Of a stretch of 5,837 bases of DNA, positions 4,568-5,837 are shown piece by piece; within the stretch, counting starts at the first letter, position 1; the number at the start of each line of letters is the position of its first letter. The position numbers and the translations under genes were made by a program. The notes under the pieces are model-generated. The model was not told the origin of the DNA. It worked only from the letters and a program-made list of their open reading frames with translations, and searched no databases. Source of the stretch: CAYUUW01 sp964448005 (GTDB lineage Bacteria; Patescibacteriota; Gracilibacteria; UM-FILTER-43-11); assembly GCA_964448005.1 (NCBI GenBank), contig CAYUUW010000069.1, positions 1 through 5,837 on the forward strand. The letters run 5' to 3'.

Positions 4568-5837
4568 TCAAGCCATAGCCCGAATTGCTTCCTGGATCGT
4601 AATGTCCCCCGTGATCGCCTTGGACAGCGCATCCTTGCGCAGCAGCACCATCCCTTGCTCCACGGCTTTGGCTTCGATCTGCGAAGGGGAGGCGTCGGCG
4701 ATCACCAGCTCCTCGATGGCGGGAGTGACCTCCAGCACCTCGAAGAGCCCGATGCGTCCGCTGTAGCCCGTTCCCTTGCAGGCCTCGCAGCCCTGGGATT
4801 TGTACAGGTAGGCTTGGGCGGGATCGACCTGGATCTCCTGCCGGAGCAGGGAGTGGTACTTTTCCGGAACGGCGTAGGCCTCCCGGCAGGCGCTGCAGAT
4901 CTTGCGCACCAGGCGCTGGGAAATGATCAGCTTGACGGCCGCGGTGATGAGAAAGCGGTCGATGCCCATGTTCAGCAGGCGCTGGATGGTCCCCACCGCC
5001 GTGTTGGTGTGCAGGGTGGAAAAGACCAGGTGGCCCGTGAGCGCCGATTCGATAGCCAGGGCCGCGGTCTTCTGGTCGCGGATCTCCCCCACCATGATGA
5101 TGTCCGGATCCTGGCGCACCAGGGTGCGCAGCCCGTCGGAGAAATCGAAGCCGATGTCCGCGCTGACTTGGGTCTGCGTGGCGTTGGGGATCTTGTACTC
5201 GATGGGATCCTCCAAGGTGGAGATGTTGAGCTTGCTGGCATCGAACTGCGAGATCATGGAAAAGAGCGACGTGGATTTTCCGCTTCCCGTGGGGCCCACG
5301 GCCAGCACCATGCCGTAGGTGGCCTGCAGGTGCCTTTCCACCTTCAGCAGGATGTTGGGCAGCATGCCCAGGTCGCGCAGCTCCACCCGGCGCTGGTTCT
5401 TCTCCAGCAGGCGGATGACGACCTTTTCTCCGTACTGGGTCGGCAGCACCGAAACGCGCAGGTCCACATCCTTGCCTTCGCCGGCCTGGAAGCTGGTCTT
5501 GCCGTCCTGGGGGAGGCGGTGCTCGTCGATTCGCAGGCCAGCCAGGATCTTGATGCGGGCCACGATGGGGTGATGGAACAGGATGTTGAACGCCTTGTGC
5601 TCCACCATGGAGCCGTCGATGCGGAAGTAGGCGGTCAGGGCCTTTTCGGAGGGCTTGAAGTGGATGTCGCTGGCCCGCTGCGCGACGGCCTGGCGGAAGA
5701 TGCCGTCCACGACCTCGGGGATGCTTTCCTCGTCCAGCGGCTCGGGAACGGAAGAGGGGGGTTTGGGCATCGCTGCCTCCACCCCGGTGATGGCGATGGC
5801 CACTTGGGTCGGATCCACAGGCTCGCCATCCTTTTTG
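4568..5837 (-). CDS. GspE/PilB-type assembly ATPase (5' end beyond window)
   Basis: This is the cytoplasmic hexameric ATPase that powers pseudopilus or pilus assembly or type II secretion. Numbering residues from an in-frame GTG at 5818: the N2-like domain has RASDIHFKP (48-56) and FRIDG (65-69). Walker A is GPTGSGKS (175-182), the Asp box STLEDPIEY (200-208), Walker B DPDIIMVGEIRD (237-248), and the His box GHLVFSTLHT (262-271). A tetracysteine zinc site follows, with CSAC (308-311) and CEAC (344-347). The C-terminus is the usual IGLFEVLEVTP...GDITIQEAIRAMA. The frame stays open through the right edge of the window (KKDGEP precedes the GTG codon), and the 416 residues lack most of the N1 domain expected in full-length GspE or PilB. 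The gene is therefore treated as truncated by the window rather than starting at GTG. All catalytic motifs are intact. It heads the minus-strand set with the pilin fusion and the platform protein; GspE versus PilB is unresolved. Confidence 0.95.
   Translation of the reverse strand, partial: KKDGEPVDPTQVAIAITGVEAAMPKPPSSVPEPLDEESIPEVVDGIFRQAVAQRASDIHFKPSEKALTAYFRIDGSMVEHKAFNILFHHPIVARIKILAGLRIDEHRLPQDGKTSFQAGEGKDVDLRVSVLPTQYGEKVVIRLLEKNQRRVELRDLGMLPNILLKVERHLQATYGMVLAVGPTGSGKSTSLFSMISQFDASKLNISTLEDPIEYKIPNATQTQVSADIGFDFSDGLRTLVRQDPDIIMVGEIRDQKTAALAIESALTGHLVFSTLHTNTAVGTIQRLLNMGIDRFLITAAVKLIISQRLVRKICSACREAYAVPEKYHSLLRQEIQVDPAQAYLYKSQGCEACKGTGYSGRIGLFEVLEVTPAIEELVIADASPSQIEAKAVEQGMVLLRKDALSKAITGDITIQEAIRAMA

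Noticed and set aside
4510..4632. A longer start for the fusion gene at ATG 4632, adding 41 residues
   Set aside because: The extra part overlaps the conserved C-terminus of the ATPase gene and translates the G-rich repeat into a Trp/Gly-rich peptide (GLWGAWGLWG). The S23 domain begins right after ATG 4509.
1..5837. tRNA, rRNA or known riboswitch
   Set aside because: I saw no tRNA cloverleaf, conserved rRNA stretch or recognisable riboswitch core on either strand by eye.

Overview
The window looks like part of a chromosome from an uncultured Gram-negative bacterium. It carries a type II secretion / type IV pilus assembly cluster, dispersed short palindromes of the ATTCC...GGAAT kind, and a four-helix-bundle (S23/IVP) gene. 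No marker allows a firm taxonomic placement. The two halves differ: the left end is AT-rich and accessory in feel, while the right half is GC-rich and housekeeping-like, apart from one AT-rich island.

Left part, plus strand. An ECF-type sigma-70 factor starts at a non-ATG codon (79-729). It is followed by a 280-base intergenic stretch with a palindromic repeat (777-826), a weak promoter candidate and a strongly structured leader (931-1010). Next comes an unrecognised membrane-anchored protein (1053-1952), closed by an intrinsic terminator (1998-2025). Two more palindromes (2057-2076 and 2116-2145) lie between it and the convergent secretion cluster.

Right part, minus strand, in transcription order from the right edge: a GspE/PilB-type assembly ATPase whose 5' end lies outside the window (4568-5837), then a prepilin-like gene, then a GspF/PilC-type inner-membrane platform protein (2190-3389). 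The three are a minimal ATPase - pseudopilin - platform set: the ATPase drives assembly of the pilin on the platform protein in the inner membrane.

The main point of interest is between the ATPase and the pseudopilin. An AT-rich element of about 500 bp (4067-4566) sits exactly there. It contains a complete S23/IVP-type four-helix-bundle gene bracketed by inverted arms made of 9-nt units with G-runs (core GATTATGGGGAG, three copies on the left and two inverted copies on the right). One edge abuts the ATPase stop codon. The other abuts the Gly codon of the prepilin cleavage site (G|FTLAEL). The pseudopilin has no start codon of its own, and the four-helix-bundle reading frame runs without a stop through the 9-nt repeats (read as Asn-Pro-Asn / Ser-Pro-His) into the pilin. 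The predicted product is therefore a 348-residue four-helix-bundle-prepilin fusion, in which prepilin peptidase cleavage could in principle remove the whole inserted domain. Whether the fusion works, or whether the insertion killed the pilin gene, cannot be decided from sequence alone.
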